DNA of 64,000 bases, taken from the NCBI RefSeq assembly GCF_021389955.1, contig NZ_CP089980.1, forward strand, positions 4,893,001 through 4,957,000, given 5' to 3'. Source of the stretch: Fulvivirga maritima (lineage in GTDB: Bacteria; Bacteroidota; Bacteroidia; Cytophagales; Cyclobacteriaceae). The position numbers were made by a program, and so were the translations under genes. Shown here in pieces: positions 54,332 to 64,000 of this stretch (positions are counted from its first letter, which is position 1; every line of letters begins with the position of its first letter). The notes beneath the pieces were generated by a model that worked only from the letters and a program-made list of their open reading frames with translations, made no database searches and had not been told where the DNA came from.

Positions 54332-55186
54332 ATGGAAATAATTAAAGATAAGTTTTACGAAGGGGAGAGGCCTCTTTATGCGGCTAAAGATGTGCGTTTA
54401 GAGAACGTAAAGTTTTACCCGGGAGAGTCTGCGCTTAAAGAAGCTAGTAACATAGAGGCTGATAACTGCTATTTTATGGGTAAGTACCCTTTTTGGCACA
54501 ATGAAAATACAGAAATAAGAAACTCTCTGTTTACGGTATATGGAAGAGCAGCCATTTGGTACTCTAAAAACATTAGAATGTATGATACGGTAGTAGAGGC
54601 TCCTAAAATGTTTAGAGAAATTGACGGCCTGTATCTGGAAAATGTGAAATTGCCTAATGCCGGTGAAACTTGCTGGAACTGTAGAGATCTGGAATTGAAA
54701 AATGTAGAGGCATATGATGCTCCTTATATTTTCATGAACAGTCAAAATATTAAAATTGAAGACTTCAAGCTTAGAGGAGATTACTCTTTTCAGGATGCTA
54801 AAAATGTGGTTATAAGAAATGCCCATTTAGATTCTAAAGATGCATTTTGGAAAACGGAAAATGTTACAGTATATGATTCTGTAGTAGATGGAGAATACCT
54901 GGGTTGGCATTCTAAAAACCTTAAATTTGTTAATTGTAAAATTAATGGTACTCAGCCGTTTTGTTATGTTGAAAATCTCACATTAGAGAACTGTGAAATG
55001 TTGGGTAACTGTGACCTTTCGTTTGAATATAGCACAGTAAATGCTGATGTAACTACACACATTGTAAGTGTGAAAAATCCTATGGGTGGCGTTATTAAAG
55101 CGAAGAGCATAGGTGAGATTATTATGGATGAAAACGTGAGGAAACCAGGAGAATGCAAAATTGAAGTGCTTGAAAATCAGAAATAA
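54332..55186 (+). CDS. DUF3737 family protein (beta-helix)
   Basis: A 284-residue cytoplasmic protein made of short repeated strands of about 18-22 residues with a recurring N-x-x-x-x-N/D pattern ([59 protein letters not shown]), giving a right-handed parallel beta-helix. It matches DUF3737, common next to PatB/MalY-type aminotransferases. Its stop (TAA) shares one base with the ATG of that aminotransferase gene, so the two are translationally linked. Function unknown. Confidence 0.9.
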   Translation: MEIIKDKFYEGERPLYAAKDVRLENVKFYPGESALKEASNIEADNCYFMGKYPFWHNENTEIRNSLFTVYGRAAIWYSKNIRMYDTVVEAPKMFREIDGLYLENVKLPNAGETCWNCRDLELKNVEAYDAPYIFMNSQNIKIEDFKLRGDYSFQDAKNVVIRNAHLDSKDAFWKTENVTVYDSVVDGEYLGWHSKNLKFVNCKINGTQPFCYVENLTLENCEMLGNCDLSFEYSTVNADVTTHIVSVKNPMGGVIKAKSIGEIIMDENVRKPGECKIEVLENQK

Positions 55187-56355
55187 TGAAATATAACTTT
55201 GATAAATCTGTGGATAGGCGTAATAGTAACTCTTACAAATGGGATGCTAATACCGCTGAAGATATCCTCCCTATGTGGGTGGCTGATATGGACTTTCGTA
55301 CGGCAGAGCCTGTAATAGAGGCTTTGACTAAAAGAGTACAACATGGAGCTTTTGGATATACTAAAGTGCCACAGGCTTATTTTGATGCTGTTACCGGCTG
55401 GTTTGAAAGGCGGCATAATTTCAAGTTTAAAGCAGAATGGCTATTGTATACTACCGGAGTGGTTCCGGCATTATCCGCAGTAATTAAGGCACTGGCTCAG
55501 CCTGGTGATCAGGTGATAGTACAAGGGCCGGTGTACAATTGCTTTTTCTCTTCTATTCGTAATAATGATTGCGAAATGGTTTCTAATGATTTAGTATATG
55601 CCAACGGCACTTATAGCATAGATTATGATGATTTAGAACAGAAAGCAAAGAACCCGAAGGCCAAGTTAATGCTTCTTTGTAGCCCTCATAACCCGGTGGG
55701 TAGAGTGTGGACTAAAGAGGAGTTGGTGCGTATAGGTGAAATATGTATTAAAAATGATGTGACTATCATTTCTGATGAAATTCATTGTGATCTGGTATAT
55801 GAAGGTCATACGCATATTCCTTTCGGTTCTATTAGTGAAGAATTTCTAATGCATTCGGTTACTTGTTCTGCGCCAAGCAAAACGTTTAACCTGGCAGGGC
55901 TTCAGGTGGCTAATATACTGGCTGCTGATGCTGAAATGAAAAAGAAAATAGATAAGGCCCTTAATATTAATGAGGTTTGTGAGATCAATCCTTTTGCAGT
56001 AGAAGGGCTCATAGCTGCTTATAATCAAAGTGAAGATTGGCTCGATCAGTTAAGACCTTATCTGAGAGAAAATTACCTCTATCTAAAAGGCTTTTTTGAA
56101 GAGCATCTGCCGCAGTTTCCGGTATTACCATTAGAGGGTACTTACCTGGTTTGGGTAGATTGTGCTGTGCTTAAAAAGAAATCAGAAGAGCTATCAAAAG
56201 AATTGGTAGAAAAGGTGAAGTTGTGGGTTAATGAAGGTACACTTTACGGAGAAGCAGGTGAGGGATTTTTACGTTTCAATATTGCCTGCCCTAGGGCCCG
56301 CATGATTGAGGGGCTCAAGCGATTTGAAGAAGCCTTTGGCACAGTAAGAGGTTGA
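55186..56355 (+). CDS. MalY/PatB family aminotransferase (cystathionine beta-lyase type)
   Basis: A 389-residue PLP enzyme of fold type I. The N-terminus [20 protein letters not shown] is diagnostic for the MalY/PatB group. The PLP Lys is in [13 protein letters not shown]; the Asn/Asp/Tyr pocket is [13 protein letters not shown] and [10 protein letters not shown]; the carboxylate-binding Arg is in [12 protein letters not shown]. Members cleave cystathionine or cysteine conjugates to homocysteine or thiol, pyruvate and ammonia. It overlaps the upstream DUF3737 gene by one base. Confidence 0.94.
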   Translation: MKYNFDKSVDRRNSNSYKWDANTAEDILPMWVADMDFRTAEPVIEALTKRVQHGAFGYTKVPQAYFDAVTGWFERRHNFKFKAEWLLYTTGVVPALSAVIKALAQPGDQVIVQGPVYNCFFSSIRNNDCEMVSNDLVYANGTYSIDYDDLEQKAKNPKAKLMLLCSPHNPVGRVWTKEELVRIGEICIKNDVTIISDEIHCDLVYEGHTHIPFGSISEEFLMHSVTCSAPSKTFNLAGLQVANILAADAEMKKKIDKALNINEVCEINPFAVEGLIAAYNQSEDWLDQLRPYLRENYLYLKGFFEEHLPQFPVLPLEGTYLVWVDCAVLKKKSEELSKELVEKVKLWVNEGTLYGEAGEGFLRFNIACPRARMIEGLKRFEEAFGTVRG

Positions 56356-56889
56356 TGCCCAAGCAAAGGATAGTTGCTTTTCTTGTAGAGGCTGGGAAAT
56401 GATTTTAGCTTCACGAGCCTTCTGGTTGGCTAGTCTTACAAGTCATGAATTAGATACTTTTAAATTAACAACTGTGCCTGCCTATGTTTGGTGGGCATTG
56501 CTGTATCTGGTCACTTTCGTATCGATGTTGCCTTATTTCGCGGTTGTTTGTATAGTGCTAAGTAGTTGCCATGCTCCAAGAAATAGGTTTGATATTTATT
56601 GTCAGCGGTATTGTAGTAGTGCAAATTTCGAATAATCTCTAATAGCCTTCAATTTCTTATAATGGTTAATGGAATGGTGAACGTATAATGAGTTGATGCT
56701 GAGATTCTTTTAACTAATAATTCGCTGAATTACTGCTTAAATACCGGCTTGTTTTTATAAAAATTAAAGCATGTTTGATTTTTATAACTTTTGGTTTGGA
56801 TTTTATATAAACTAAAAAAGAATATAGTAGTTTATATAAGTGAGGTTTCACTAATGAAGCTTCAGAGTTTTAATCAAAAGCGAATAAAG
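56356..56889. other. intergenic region without convincing gene
   Basis: This 534-bp AT-rich stretch holds a 78-codon frame (56399-56635) whose hydrophobic middle (VWWALLYLVTFVSMLPYF) could suggest a membrane peptide, but its ends look non-coding and no family is recognised. The last 150 bases are very AT-rich and should contain the promoter of the following gene. No clear terminator was found after the aminotransferase gene. Confidence 0.5.
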
Positions 56890-57542
56890 ATGAAAGTATT
56901 AATAATAGGAGCAAATGGTAAGGTGGAAGAAGAATCGCTCAGCAAATGAGCGAGGCAGAAGGGTTTGAGCCCACCGCATTTATAAGAAAGGAAGAGCAGA
57001 AAGATTATTTTGATTCCATTAATGTCCCATCTATTGTAGAAAGCCTTGAAAGTACTGAAGAAACTATTTCTGGAGCCATTAAGGGCTTTGATGCTGTAGT
57101 GTTTTCTGCTGGTTCTGGCGGGTCAACCGGTTATGATAAAACCATTGAAATAGATCTTTATGGAGCGGTGAAAAGTATTAATGCAGCAAAAACAAACGGT
57201 ATAAAAAGGTTCGTTATGGTAGGAGCGGCATTTTCTGATGTGCCTGCTTATTGGTCAGACACTATGAAGCCATACTATATCGCTAAACAATTGGCCGACA
57301 AAGAATTGATAAGAAGCGGTTTGGATTATACGATTTTAAGGCCTGTTAAACTTACAGACGAAGATGAGCCAGGTAAAATAACTATAGAATCAGATCCATA
57401 TCAGTTAAACAAAGAAATACCTAGATCGGCTGTAGCTAAAACAGTTTTAACTGTGTTGCCAGATGAAAGCTCATATGGTAAAATTCTAGAAATGAGTGAA
57501 GGTAATAAAGAGATAGAAACAGCGATAAAAGAATTTGTATGA
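56890..57542 (+). pseudogene. NAD(P)-binding protein (NmrA/SDR-like), frameshifted
   Basis: The ATG at 56890 gives MKVLIIGANGKV and then runs into a stop within eight codons. Adding one G to the GG at 56925-56926 restores the family sequence GANGKVGRRIAQQMSEAEG and joins it to the downstream frame (56946-57542), which continues GFEPTAFIRKEEQ, FVMVGAAFSD and YTILRPVKLTDE. The repaired protein, about 217 residues, is an atypical SDR with a GxxGxxG NAD(P) site, like the protein at 31778-32431. It is either a real deletion or a homopolymer error. A terminator follows. Confidence 0.85.
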
Positions 57543-57551
57543 CAGGTTTAT

Positions 57552-57624
57552 GGCAACTTTAGGTTGCTCATTTAGTCAGTACTACTGAATGTAAATGTGC
57601 TAAAAACTTAAAGTTGCCTTTTTT
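57552..57624 (+). terminator. rho-independent terminator with branched loop
   Basis: GGCAACTTTA pairs with TAAAGTTGCC, followed by six T. The 47-base loop contains a second palindrome, TCAGTACTACTGA. Confidence 0.75.
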
Positions 57625-57781
57625 AATCTGCTGCTGACATTAAACTTCACTTTTAGGTTTGAATTTATTAGTAATTGATTTGAAATTATTACAAACTTTT
57701 AAGTGATTGAAGAGTTTAATATAGTATAGGTTAATCGCGAAATAATACAAGGAAAACAAAACCCTAAACAGCTAAATATTT

Positions 57782-58657
57782 ATTAACAAAAAACAAAATA
57801 CACTATTAGAAGAAAAATATAAATTAAATAACGGAGTAGAAATCCCAAAATTAGGTTACGGAACTTGGATGATTGATAATGCTGATGCTCCGGATGCAGT
57901 AAAAGAAGCTTTAAAAATAGGATACAGACATATTGATACCGCTCAGGCTTACCAAAACGAAAGCGGAGTAGGAAAAGGTATTAGAGAGTCTGGTATTAAC
58001 AGAGAAGAGATATTCGTAACTACCAAATTAGCTGCAGAAGCTAAATCTTACGATGAAGCCAAAAAAGCTATTGAAGGTTCTCTTGTAGCACTTGACTTGG
58101 AATATATTGATCTAATGATTATTCACAGTCCTAAACCATGGGCTAAATTTGATGGAGAAGACAGATTCTTCGAAGGAAACCTGGAAGCATGGAAAGCGCT
58201 GGAAGAGGCTTACGAAGCAGGAAAAATTAAAGCTATTGGTGTATCTAACTTCCAGATAGAGGATATTGAAAATATTGTGAATAATGGTAAAGTAAAACCT
58301 GCTGTTAACCAGATTTTAGCTCATATTAGTAATGTGCCTACAGAGCTGATCGAATTTGCTAAATCAAATGATATCTTAACAGAGGCATTCTCACCAATTG
58401 GTCACGGAGAGTTATTTAAAAACGAAGAGATAGAAAAAATCGCTAAGAAATACGATGTTACTATCCCTCAGTTGGCCATTAGATATGACTTACAATTAGG
58501 TCTTCTTCCACTACCTAAAACAGGTAATCCTGATCATATGAAGTCAAATGCAGATGTTGACTTTGTGATTTCAGATGAAGATATGGAAACATTAAATAAC
58601 CTGGAAGAGATCAAAGATTACGGTGAAGCAAGTAACTTCCCTGTATTCTCAAAATAA
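57782..58657 (+). CDS. aldo/keto reductase lacking a standard start codon
   Basis: The conserved first strand of the family (KLNNGVEIPKLGYGTW) lies upstream of the first ATG (57869), so that ATG cannot be the true start. The frame is open back to a TAA at 57773 with no ATG, GTG or TTG. The best candidate is ATT at 57782, giving INKKQNTLLEEKYKLNNG; ATA at 57776 is the alternative. From 57782 the protein has 291 residues. Catalytic Asp-Tyr-Lys-His of the AKR fold: HIDTAQAYQNE, TTKL and IHSPKPW; the final QLAIRYDL and LPLPKTGNPDHM (NADPH loop) are present. It is either translated from AUU or silenced by ATG-to-ATT change. Confidence 0.82.
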   Translation: MNKKQNTLLEEKYKLNNGVEIPKLGYGTWMIDNADAPDAVKEALKIGYRHIDTAQAYQNESGVGKGIRESGINREEIFVTTKLAAEAKSYDEAKKAIEGSLVALDLEYIDLMIIHSPKPWAKFDGEDRFFEGNLEAWKALEEAYEAGKIKAIGVSNFQIEDIENIVNNGKVKPAVNQILAHISNVPTELIEFAKSNDILTEAFSPIGHGELFKNEEIEKIAKKYDVTIPQLAIRYDLQLGLLPLPKTGNPDHMKSNADVDFVISDEDMETLNNLEEIKDYGEASNFPVFSK

Positions 58658-58694
58658 GAAACTACCACTAAATAAGTACACAAAAAATGATTGA

Positions 58695-58727
58695 GTTACT
58701 GCGGTTCTGACTTTGAGCCGTAGTAAC
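58695..58727. terminator. hairpin downstream of aldo/keto reductase gene
   Basis: GTTACTGCGG pairs with CCGTAGTAAC (one G-U in RNA) around a 13-base loop. It lies 37 bases after the stop. No T-run, so terminator function is uncertain. Confidence 0.45.
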
Positions 58728-58775
58728 CTCTATGATATAATTATGTATTTGTCAGTGATATTAAGTATAAATTAA

Positions 58776-60193
58776 CCCTGATTATGCATTAGAAAACTAA
58801 AAGTTTAGAAAATCCTTCGATAATTGTGTAAAAAGATCGATTTTGATGAGGTATAAAAATCACCAGAATGGTTACTCAAAATATAGGGTCTTTACCCATT
58901 GAATATTCCTCCAAGCCAGTGACACCCTTTGGAGGGATGAGTTTAATGAAACGATTTATCGATCAGGTAGGGATACGAGAAAAATTAGCCGAACTGGCAC
59001 TTCCATCTCCTGGTTCTAACCGAGGGTATGACCCCAAGCAAATCGTAGAGAGTTTTTGGCTGAGTATCTGGACAGGGGCTAGTAGATACATCCATTGTGA
59101 CTGGTTGAGATATGATACTGTTTTACAGTCAATTTTTGGATGGGATGGTATGCCTAGCCAAAGTACCTACAGTCGTTTTTTTGGAAAATTCTCTCAATCC
59201 CTAAACAACGAAGTATTTCCAGAGCTTCAACAATGGTTCTTTGACCAGCTCCGTTTAGGAGCACTCACCATTGATTTTGATAGTACTGTGATCACTCGAT
59301 ATGGAGATCAACAAGGGAGTAGTAAAGGTTATAACCCCAACAAAAGAGGGAGAAATTCACATCATCCTTTGATGGCCTTTGTGAGTCAAACCAGAATGGT
59401 GGCCAATGCATGGCTCAGGCCAGGCAACACAGCGGCCAGTAGTAGTTGCAGGGAGTTCATGGAAGAAACCTTTAAGCACGCCTTGGCAGGACAAAAAGTA
59501 GGTCTGGTAAGGGCCGATAGTGGTTTTTACAACGAAGAAATCATGTCATATCTAGATGAAGAACTCATCAATTACATTATGGCTGTACGCATGTACCCCA
59601 ATGTAAAAAGCGAAGTTTGGGGACTTAAAGATTGGGTCAAACTGGCAAAGGGAATAGAGCTGAACGAGATGGTTTTCAGTCATGAAAACGGTAAGCCAAG
59701 ACGATACATTATTGTAAAAAAGCAAGTTGACATCAGGCCACATGCAGGAGGCAAGGAACTTTTTGAAGATCAGCCTGGCTATCGATATAGTTGCTATGTG
59801 ACCAATATGGATTTACCTCTGGATCAGATTTGGAACATGTACAACACCCGCGCCGATTGTGAGAACAGAATTAAGGAATTGAAACAAGATTTTGGGCTTG
59901 AAAATTTTTGTTTACAAGATTTTTGGGCAACAGAAGCCTCCTTTCGCTTTATCATGGTGGCTTACAATTTGATGAGTTTATTCAGGCATTTTGCGTTGAA
60001 CCATCATCGAAAAGCAACCCTATCAACCCTCAGATCCTATTGCTTTGCATTAGGAGCCTGGACAGCAAACCATGCTAATAAAAAGGTTTTAAAAATCTCA
60101 TTACCCTCCAAAAGAAGACCCTGGATGGAGGGAATATTCTTGAACATATCGTCTACTAGTCCTCCTTTTGATTATTCTAATGAATAATCCGGG
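58776..60193 (+). mobile_element. IS1380-family insertion sequence (1418 bp)
   Basis: Imperfect 19-bp terminal repeats: CCCTGATTATGCATTAGAA at the left and the complement of CCCGGATTATTCATTAGAA at the right (17 of 19 match). They are flanked by a 5-bp direct repeat, ATTAA (58771-58775 and 60194-60198). The transposase stop codon lies inside the right terminal repeat. The element separates the aldo/keto reductase gene from the SDR gene. Confidence 0.9.
58868..60187 (+). CDS. IS1380-family transposase
   Basis: A 439-residue DDE transposase. Signature blocks: GALTIDFDSTVITRYG (first Asp), VGLVRADSGFYNEEI (second Asp) and YNTRADCENRIKELKQDFGL with the catalytic Glu. The start (PFGGMSLMKRFIDQVGIREKL) and the middle (SQSTYSRFFGKFSQ) are typical of IS1380. 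Full length and no internal stop, so potentially active. Confidence 0.95.
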   Translation: MVTQNIGSLPIEYSSKPVTPFGGMSLMKRFIDQVGIREKLAELALPSPGSNRGYDPKQIVESFWLSIWTGASRYIHCDWLRYDTVLQSIFGWDGMPSQSTYSRFFGKFSQSLNNEVFPELQQWFFDQLRLGALTIDFDSTVITRYGDQQGSSKGYNPNKRGRNSHHPLMAFVSQTRMVANAWLRPGNTAASSSCREFMEETFKHALAGQKVGLVRADSGFYNEEIMSYLDEELINYIMAVRMYPNVKSEVWGLKDWVKLAKGIELNEMVFSHENGKPRRYIIVKKQVDIRPHAGGKELFEDQPGYRYSCYVTNMDLPLDQIWNMYNTRADCENRIKELKQDFGLENFCLQDFWATEASFRFIMVAYNLMSLFRHFALNHHRKATLSTLRSYCFALGAWTANHANKKVLKISLPSKRRPWMEGIFLNISSTSPPFDYSNE

Positions 60194-60256
60194 ATTAATT
60201 TCAAGAGCAGCATGATTATTTAACCAAAAAATCTACTGCTGTAGGAGGAGAAAGAG

Positions 60257-61024
60257 ATGAAAAAATCATTAGAAGGAAAAACAGCAATAATAACAGGCGC
60301 TAGCAAAGGTATAGGAAAAGCCATTGCAGAATTGTTCGCAGAAGAGGGCGCCTCTGTAGTATTAACTGCAAGAAAAGAAGATGAACTGAACGAAACTGTA
60401 AAAGGAATTACTTCAAAAGGCTACCCTGCACTTGGTGTGGTGGCTGACGCAGGAGATCCTAAATCTCCAAAAGAAGTATTTGACAAGGCTATTGCCGAGT
60501 TTGGGCAAGTAGATATTCTTGTAAACAATGCCGGATTTGGTGAGATGGCCAGTATAGAAGAAACTACTGATGAGCACTTTGAGAATACCTTACAGGTAAA
60601 CTTATTCGGTGTGTTCAGGTATAGTAGAGAAGCTATACAGCACTATATACCTAGAGGTAAAGGTGTTATCATAAATATATCATCAGTTAATGGTAATAAG
60701 CCTGTTAATGGAATATCATACACCACCAGTAAAGGAGCGGTTAATACCATGACTAAGCATTTGGGTATGCGCTTCGCAGGTACGGGCATTCGTGTTAATA
60801 CTATTGCTCCTGGTGTTACCGTGACTGATGCTTCTAAAGCTTGGAAAAACGGAGAGCAAGAAGGTGGAGAGGAAATGATGAAAGTGACACAAAAATATGT
60901 AAATCTGGAAGTAGAAGAAGCTGACCCTATAGATATGGCTCATGCGGCTGTTTATTTTGCCAGCGATGTTTCTAGAAATACTACTGGTCAGATTTTGCAA
61001 ATAGATAATGGTGGATGGCTATAA
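60257..61024 (+). CDS. SDR family oxidoreductase (FabG-like)
   Basis: A 255-residue classical short-chain dehydrogenase. Cofactor motif TGASKGIGKA (about 13-22), NNAGFGEM, catalytic Ser in IINISSVNG and Tyr-x3-Lys in ISYTTSKGAVN, and the C-terminal TGQILQIDNGGW. An Arg after the second strand (LTARKEDEL) favours NADPH. The substrate is unknown. Probably part of the same oxidoreductase group as the aldo/keto reductase before the IS1380 element was inserted between them. The next gene begins 40 bases later. Confidence 0.93.
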   Translation: MKKSLEGKTAIITGASKGIGKAIAELFAEEGASVVLTARKEDELNETVKGITSKGYPALGVVADAGDPKSPKEVFDKAIAEFGQVDILVNNAGFGEMASIEETTDEHFENTLQVNLFGVFRYSREAIQHYIPRGKGVIINISSVNGNKPVNGISYTTSKGAVNTMTKHLGMRFAGTGIRVNTIAPGVTVTDASKAWKNGEQEGGEEMMKVTQKYVNLEVEEADPIDMAHAAVYFASDVSRNTTGQILQIDNGGWL

Positions 61025-61063
61025 GCCAACTGCTATTTAGGTGAAAAATGGTAGAGTAACTCA

Positions 61064-61549
61064 ATGGAAAACTTTTATAGACCGATGCTTGTGATAGCAT
61101 TAGCCATTACTGTTTGTTTAGGCTGTCAACCTGAAGGAAAAACTGATAATGACATCAGTTATATTCAACAGGGAACACTAGCTTCTAAAGAAAATAATAC
61201 CGGTAATGTGTGGGTGAAAATGCATTTGGAGAGTGACAGTATTTATAATACTATGGTAGTGACTGAAGCATTTGAACTTGGAGCCAGAACTAACTGGCAT
61301 ATTCATCCTTCCGGAGAAATATTGGTTATAACAAAAGGTAATGGTTTTCATCAGTTACGAGGTGGGGAGATGGAAAAAGTGAAGAAAGGCGATGTGATTA
61401 AATGTCCTCCCGGAGTGGCTTATTGGCATGGAGCGGATAGCAATAATGTGCTTAGTCACATTGTTGTGGTCCCTAATACTGAGAAAGGAATGGTGAACTG
61501 GTTAGAGCCCGTTACTGATGATGAGTATTCACAAGCAAAGCGTTTATAA
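61064..61549 (+). CDS. cupin-domain lipoprotein
   Basis: A 161-residue lipoprotein (CLGC lipobox at about residue 21). A single cupin fold carries the metal-binding first motif in TNWHIHPSGEILVITKGNG and the second in PPGVAYWHGADSNNVLSHIVV; the His/Glu ligands of both motifs are present. This class often resembles carboxymuconolactone decarboxylase-associated or quercetinase-like small cupins. The reaction is unknown; the location is periplasmic, lipid-anchored. It follows the SDR gene and is closed by a terminator. Confidence 0.88.
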   Translation: MENFYRPMLVIALAITVCLGCQPEGKTDNDISYIQQGTLASKENNTGNVWVKMHLESDSIYNTMVVTEAFELGARTNWHIHPSGEILVITKGNGFHQLRGGEMEKVKKGDVIKCPPGVAYWHGADSNNVLSHIVVVPNTEKGMVNWLEPVTDDEYSQAKRL

Positions 61550-61576
61550 GGTTTTCTGAGTATGTTTAAAACTAGC

Positions 61577-61621
61577 AAAGCCACATGGAATTATTAATCG
61601 GTTTCATGTGGCTTTTGTTTT
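61577..61621 (+). terminator. rho-independent terminator after cupin gene
   Basis: AAAGCCACATG pairs with CATGTGGCTTT around a loop with partial GAA/TTT pairing; TTTTGTTTTT follows. Confidence 0.82.
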
Positions 61622-61679
61622 TAGCAGGCTTTTCATATGATCATTCATAGGTTAGCTTACCACATTTTAAAGATACACA

Positions 61680-63013
61680 CAATAGCGTCCTAAATAATAA
61701 ATGAGAGGCCGTGAATTTAGCCTAAAAAGATTATTTTAGGTTTGACTCCAAAAACACACGCCTCTCATGAGTAATATTACACTCTTTTCTCAGATTATTA
61801 AAAAGATTGATCGGTCTATTTTCAATAAATTGGTACGGGAAAAACAAGCCGACAAAGGATGTAAGGGTTTTAATAGCTGGACTCATTTGGTATCCATGCT
61901 ATTTTGCCATTTTGCCAAGAGCACATCGGTCAGAGACATCTCCAATGGGCTTCGTTCTGCAACAGGAAACCTCAACCATTTGGGTGTTAGGAAAGCTCCG
62001 TCCAAGTCAAGTGTAAGCTACCAAAACAAGCGTAGAGATGCGGATTTATTCAAAGATCTGTACTATTCACTGCTGAAAAGTTTAGGACAGCAGGCAGCTC
62101 TGAGACGGGTAAAACTGAAGGTCAAGGTTCCGGTATACCTGCTGGATGCCACCGTTATCAGCCTGTGCCTTTCGGTGTTTGACTGGGCTACCTTTCGGAC
62201 AAAAAAAGGAGCTGTAAAAATGCATACTTTATTGGACTATGATGGAAAGCTCCCTGTTTTTGTGAACATTACCGAAGGCAGTGTGGCCGACAACAAAGGG
62301 GCTTATGGTATCCCATTGGAGAAAGGGGCAGTGATCGTGGCCGACCGCTATTACAATGATTTTCCGATGATCAACGTCTGGGACAGCAGCGGGGTGTATT
62401 TTGTCATCAGGCATAAAAAGAACTTATCTTATACCTCTATCAAAGAACGGGACCTGCCAGAGCACACTGCACAGCATGTGCTCAAAGATGAGGAGATAGA
62501 ACTGTCCAACGCCCAGTCCAAGGCTAAATATCCAAAAACGCTAAGACGAGTGGTGGTTTGGGATGAGAGAAACGGGCAAACCATTGAAGTCATCACTAAC
62601 AACTTCAAGTGGGCAGCACAGACCATCGGAGAACTATACAAGGCCAGGTGGGAGATAGAGGTGTTTTTCAGAGATATCAAGCAATTACTGCATATAAAAA
62701 CTTTTGTGGGCACTTCCAAAAATGCAGTGATGATACAAATATGGACTGCATTGATTACAATACTGCTACTAAAAGTAATGAAAGCAACGGCAAAATATGG
62801 CTGGCACTTATCAAACCTAGTGGCCTTTATACGGCTCAATATTTTTGTTAAAATTGAGCTTCAAAAGTGGCTCGACAAACCCTTTGAAGTACATAAAGAA
62901 CCACTCCTAGATGTGATACAGGGGGATCTATTTTCAAATTAAGTTCAAATTGCAAAGGAAAGATATCTCAACAAAGAAAATTTCAACAAACCAATTTATT
63001 TAGGACAGCATTG
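61680..63013 (+). mobile_element. second IS4-family insertion sequence (1334 bp)
   Basis: Imperfect 18-bp terminal repeats: CAATAGCGTCCTAAATAA at the left; the right end reads as the complement of CAATGCTGTCCTAAATAA (15 of 18 match). They are flanked by a perfect 9-bp target duplication, AGATACACA, at 61671-61679 and 63014-63022. One transposase on the plus strand. It is inserted about 110 bp upstream of an esterase gene and is different in ends and transposase from the IS4 element at 50418. Confidence 0.94.
61767..62942 (+). CDS. IS4-family transposase (second type)
   Basis: A 391-residue DDE transposase. Catalytic Asp in YLLDATVISL, Asp in VIVADRYYNDF and Glu in YKARWEIEVFFRDIKQ. The N-terminus FSQIIKKIDRSIFNKLV and SWTHLVSMLFCHFAKSTSVRDI correspond to the DUF4372-like region of IS4 transposases. 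Intact frame. Confidence 0.95.
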   Translation: MSNITLFSQIIKKIDRSIFNKLVREKQADKGCKGFNSWTHLVSMLFCHFAKSTSVRDISNGLRSATGNLNHLGVRKAPSKSSVSYQNKRRDADLFKDLYYSLLKSLGQQAALRRVKLKVKVPVYLLDATVISLCLSVFDWATFRTKKGAVKMHTLLDYDGKLPVFVNITEGSVADNKGAYGIPLEKGAVIVADRYYNDFPMINVWDSSGVYFVIRHKKNLSYTSIKERDLPEHTAQHVLKDEEIELSNAQSKAKYPKTLRRVVVWDERNGQTIEVITNNFKWAAQTIGELYKARWEIEVFFRDIKQLLHIKTFVGTSKNAVMIQIWTALITILLLKVMKATAKYGWHLSNLVAFIRLNIFVKIELQKWLDKPFEVHKEPLLDVIQGDLFSN

Positions 63014-63115
63014 AGATACACAAGTAAATGAAAGAGCTTTAATCAGCTGCTGAATATCGTGTTTCAGAACCGATTAATGTTTTGTAATAACAAACAAAAA
63101 ATTAAACATGAATAA

Positions 63116-64000
<885 letters not shown>

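Noticed and set aside
56399-56635. Possible 78-residue membrane peptide
   Set aside because: Only the middle is hydrophobic, the ends look random, and there is no recognisable family or start context.

Overview
The window looks like chromosome from a Bacteroidota bacterium, most likely the order Cytophagales. Supporting signs are AT-rich DNA, Bacteroidota-type families (DUF4374, GH97, DUF2911, TonB receptors with a carboxypeptidase-like N-domain, MbnP pairs, bacillithiol gene bshB1), a TAnnTTTG-type -7 promoter box and the lack of Shine-Dalgarno sequences. The genus cannot be told from the sequence alone. No rRNA or tRNA gene was seen.

Layout. 1-7.8 kb: housekeeping genes (end of a FAD oxidase, peroxiredoxin, M23 and M48 peptidases, FAH hydrolase, bshB1, a YihY-type membrane protein). 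8-14 kb: a large hybrid histidine kinase followed by a membrane GAF/triple-PAS protein that has no output domain. 14.3-20.4 kb: a CRISPR array (8 repeats, 7 spacers) and a compact type III-A-like operon, cas6-cas10-csm2-csm3-csm4 plus a DUF6602-like putative nuclease. It lacks csm5, csm6, cas1 and cas2, and its Cas10 has an intact GGDD motif but no N-terminal HD domain. 20.46-25.55 kb: a roughly 5-kb array of about 577-bp direct repeats, with nine copies of a three-hairpin cloverleaf core. Two reverse-oriented copies of that core lie at 35.3-35.8 kb.

26-31.7 kb: a probable copper/heme operon with a Cys-rich small protein, two MbnP-like lipoproteins, two MauG/MbnH-like di-heme peroxidases, a frameshifted outer-membrane protein and a Met/His-containing helical lipoprotein. 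31.8-41.4 kb: NAD(P)-binding protein and Rrf2 regulator, GH97 glycosidase, class III cyclase, proC, a 610-residue TIM-barrel-like protein and an AraC regulator. 41.6-47.5 kb: an iron/siderophore uptake operon (TonB receptor, DUF4374, two small membrane proteins, PepSY protein) next to the AraC regulator.

47.5-64 kb: small redox and detoxification enzymes (DUF2255, zinc alcohol dehydrogenase, nitroreductase, aldo/keto reductase, SDRs, cupin) broken up by three insertion sequences whose ends and target duplications are readable: IS4-type at 50418-51809 and 61680-63013, IS1380-type at 58776-60193. Three genes (29.3, 53.4 and 56.9 kb) carry single-base indels in short homopolymers, and one aldo/keto reductase has no standard start codon; these may be real decay or base-calling errors. 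The window ends inside an esterase gene.

The best candidate for something undescribed is the reduced type III CRISPR locus with its nuclease-like last gene, lying directly beside the structured tandem repeat array.
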